From Phycisphaeraceae bacterium (GTDB lineage: Bacteria; Planctomycetota; Phycisphaerae; Phycisphaerales; SM1A02): a DNA stretch of 32,212 bases. The position numbers and the translations under genes are program-made. This document shows, piece after piece, positions 30,078 to 32,212 of this stretch. Under the pieces are notes generated by a model. It was given only the letters and a program-made list of their open reading frames with translations. It ran no database searches and had not been told where the DNA came from. Position 1 is the first letter of the stretch. Each line of letters opens with the position of its first letter. The stretch is taken from positions 1 through 32,212 of the forward strand of contig PWVT01000298.1 in the NCBI GenBank assembly GCA_003562195.1. Direction: 5' to 3'.

Positions 30078-30176
30078 GGTAGTGGATCAGTTTGAAAGTG
30101 GAACAGGCCTCTGGCCTGTTCAGACCATGTACAGGCGGGACGCCTGTGCCACCTCTATTCAAACTGACCCACTACC
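30078..30176 (+). mobile_element. MITE-like non-autonomous palindromic element, copy 2 (99 bp)
   Basis: Ends GGTAGTGGATCAGTTTGAA...TTCAAACTGACCCACTACC (18/19 bp inverted repeat). Core AGTGGAACAGGCCTCTGGCCTGT and CAGGCGGGACGCCTGTGCCACC identical to copy 1, separated by a different 12-nt spacer. Flanked by 8-bp direct repeats. Confidence 0.82.
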
Positions 30177-30184
30177 GAACACTG
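30177..30184. repeat. Right copy of 8-bp target-site duplication (GAACACTG), element copy 2
   Basis: Exact match to 30070-30077. Confidence 0.8.
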
Positions 30185-30226
30185 CTGGCAGCGTGTCGTT
30201 CTGTTTCCGGTTCGAATGTGCTGCGG

Positions 30227-32212
30227 TCACCAATCCAATGGCGATCGCCATGCATTTCGAAGCGCATCGAGGGGGATGTTCGCTCCCGCGACTACCATGT
30301 TAGTTGTGTTGTTGAATTCGCCAATCACTGCATGCGGTAGATCATGAAACACTACCTGGAACTGAGCCCAATGCTCCATATTCAACTCAAGCAGATAGCG
30401 CGAAGGTGTTTCACTAAACGCGCGAGTGCAGGTGTCGCCTTCTCCAGGCACCTTGGAAAGGTCAAGTGACACACCAAGCCCGCCGGAAAACGCCATTTCA
30501 GCCGCAGCGACAAGCAGTCCGCCGTCACTGCAATCATGGGCGGAGCAGACCAATCCTGCTGTGATGGCCTGATGAACCGCCAGGGCCAGAGCCGGGCCCT
30601 GTTTTAAATCAACTTGAGGCAATGGATCATCCGAAGCGCCGTAAAGCATTTCGAAATGTGAGCCGCGCAGGGTGTCGTGTGTTTCACCGACGACGACAAG
30701 CATATTACCGGCTTGCTTCGCATCCATTGTCACGCACCGGCGTACATCCTCAACAATGCCCATGCCGGAAATCAGCAATGTCGGTGGGATCTGGATGGTG
30801 CGGCCGTCCTCGGTGGTGAACTGGTTGTTCAGTGAGTCCTTGCCGGAGATAAACGGTGTGCGATACGCCTTGGCCCCGTCGTAACACGCTTCGGCTGCGC
30901 GAACGAGCGAACCGAGATTCTCCGGCTTCTTGCAGCTCGGCCAGCAGAAATTATCCAGAATGGCGATGCGCTGCGGGTCGGCCCCGGTGCAAACCATGTT
31001 GCGCACACACTCGTCAATGGCGGCGAGGGTCATGAGATACGGGTCATCGCTGAAGCCGGTCGCCAGGCCGTTGCCGATCGCCAGACCGCGTGTGGAGCCC
31101 TCCACCGGCAGGATCACAGCAGCGTCCGACGGCCCCTGACTGTGCGTACCGACCAACGGTTTCACTACTGAATTCCCCTGGACCTCATGATCGTACTGCT
31201 GAATGATCCAGTGCTTGGATGCGATGTTTGGATGAGACAGCAACGCGACTAGCGCATCGCTGATGTTTGGTGGCGTGGAAGTGGTCGGCTCGATCGGCTG
31301 ATGACTCTTCGTGTCGAACGTCGCTTCACGAACCGACTGCGGAATCCCTTCGTGCAGGAATTGCATTGGCATGCGGCCGACCTCGGTGCCCTGATAGTTG
31401 AGGATTAGATCACGGTCAGATGTGCCGAAGTGGCCCAAATCACACATTTCCACATTATGCTTGGCACAGATCGCTGCCAGCGCATCGACGTTGTTCGATG
31501 GTACAGCGAGGACCATGCGCTCCTGGGCTTCGCTAATCCAGATTTCCGTCGGGCTGAGGCCGGCATACTTCAGTGGTGCTTTTTCAAGATGGACTTCCGC
31601 GCCGAGTTTCTCACCCATCTCGCCGACCGCGCTGGAGAAGCCTCCGGCACCGCAGTCGGTAATGGCGCTGTACAGGCATCTGCCGTCTTCGCCGGGCGTG
31701 TCGCGTGCCTCGATGATTGCATCGAGCATTTTCTTCTCGGTGACCGGATTGCCGATCTGCACTGCGTGGCTGAACTCATCAGCGTGGGTGTCGGTCAGTT
31801 CCGCGGAACTGAACGTCGCGCCATGGATGCCATCACGCCCGGTGCGACCGCCGACAGCGATGATACGATCACCCGGCCGGGCATCACCGCTGATCATGTC
31901 GCGCGGCATGACGCCGATGCAGCCGCAGTACACCAGTGGATTGCCGATGTAGTCATCGTGGAACCACACTGCGCCGTTGAGTGTGGGGATTCCCATGCGG
32001 TTGCCGTAGTCCCGAACGCCCGCAACGATCTGCTGCAAGACCCGCCGTGGGTGTAGCACGCCGGTGGGCAGGGATCGAGGGATCGAGGCATCAATAGCTT
32101 GATCCCTTGATGCCGTGTTGCCTTGTTGCCTTCCACTCAACCAATGATCCGGATACGCGACACAAAACACGTCCGTCGCCGCGATAGGCCTTGCCGCCAA
32201 ACCCGTTCCGAT
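30227..32212 (-). CDS. purL: Phosphoribosylformylglycinamidine synthase, PurL subunit/domain; N-terminus beyond window edge
   Basis: Minus frame open to the window end (IGTGLAARPIAATDVFCVAYPD...LHPRRVLQQIVAGVRDYGNRMGIPTLNGAVWFHDDY). 'PGDRIIAVGGRTGRDGIHGATFSSAEL', 'AITDCGAGGFSSAVGEMGEKLGAEVHLEKAPLKYAGLSPTEIWISEAQERMVLAVP', 'PFISGKDSLNNQF', 'AHDCSDGGLLVAAAEMAFSGGLGV'. The M at 32200 is unlikely to be the true start. Confidence 0.92.
   Translation of the reverse strand: MGTGLAARPIAATDVFCVAYPDHWLSGRQQGNTASRDQAIDASIPRSLPTGVLHPRRVLQQIVAGVRDYGNRMGIPTLNGAVWFHDDYIGNPLVYCGCIGVMPRDMISGDARPGDRIIAVGGRTGRDGIHGATFSSAELTDTHADEFSHAVQIGNPVTEKKMLDAIIEARDTPGEDGRCLYSAITDCGAGGFSSAVGEMGEKLGAEVHLEKAPLKYAGLSPTEIWISEAQERMVLAVPSNNVDALAAICAKHNVEMCDLGHFGTSDRDLILNYQGTEVGRMPMQFLHEGIPQSVREATFDTKSHQPIEPTTSTPPNISDALVALLSHPNIASKHWIIQQYDHEVQGNSVVKPLVGTHSQGPSDAAVILPVEGSTRGLAIGNGLATGFSDDPYLMTLAAIDECVRNMVCTGADPQRIAILDNFCWPSCKKPENLGSLVRAAEACYDGAKAYRTPFISGKDSLNNQFTTEDGRTIQIPPTLLISGMGIVEDVRRCVTMDAKQAGNMLVVVGETHDTLRGSHFEMLYGASDDPLPQVDLKQGPALALAVHQAITAGLVCSAHDCSDGGLLVAAAEMAFSGGLGVSLDLSKVPGEGDTCTRAFSETPSRYLLELNMEHWAQFQVVFHDLPHAVIGEFNNTTNMVVAGANIPLDALRNAWRSPLDW
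32069..32132 (-). repeat. Degenerate 8-bp tandem repeat arranged as an imperfect palindrome, inside the purL reading frame
   Basis: Minus strand: AAGGCAAC AAGGCAAC ACGGCATC AAGGGATC AAG CTATT GATGCCTC GATCCCTC GATCCCTG. Left-arm octamers and the complement of the right-arm octamers follow the same AAGGSATC/GAGGSATC pattern. Confidence 0.7.

Noticed and set aside
32069-32132. Octamer repeats considered as a CRISPR fragment
   Set aside because: 8-bp units with no spacers and a palindromic layout inside a coding frame; not CRISPR-like.

Overview
Gene-dense, high-GC window that looks like chromosomal DNA of a planctomycete, possibly Phycisphaerae-like. That assignment is inferred from gene content only. 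I support about 20 protein-coding genes. They include an envelope block (two OmpH/Skp-like genes and bamA on the minus strand, lpxD divergent, ftsW/rodA-like convergent), a MmgE/PrpD protein, a WaaP/InaA-like kinase, and a lipoprotein operon (two LpoB-like, one COG3014-like, one YcfL-like). There are also two paralogous secretin-type proteins with long polyglycine tracts, priA, a zinc-ribbon membrane protein, sucA-sucB-carA, dapL, a threonine dehydratase-like enzyme, a short asparaginase, a YyaL/DUF255 protein and a 5'-truncated purL. I saw no tRNA, rRNA, CRISPR array, complete IS or prophage. The strongest non-coding signal is a ~98-99 bp palindromic element present twice (3795-3892 and 30078-30176). 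It has 19-bp terminal inverted repeats, two internal perfect hairpins, a sequence-identical core, compensatory changes between copies in the outer stem, and an exact 8-bp direct repeat flanking each copy. This is a non-autonomous, MITE-like mobile element. One copy sits in the bamA/lpxD divergent intergenic region, and both copies create spurious '..TGLWPV..RRDACAT..' reading frames. Second is a ~64-bp octamer-repeat palindrome apparently inserted in frame in a conserved part of purL. Third is an exactly length-conserved G14-R-G12 tract in two paralogous secretin-domain genes despite many synonymous differences.
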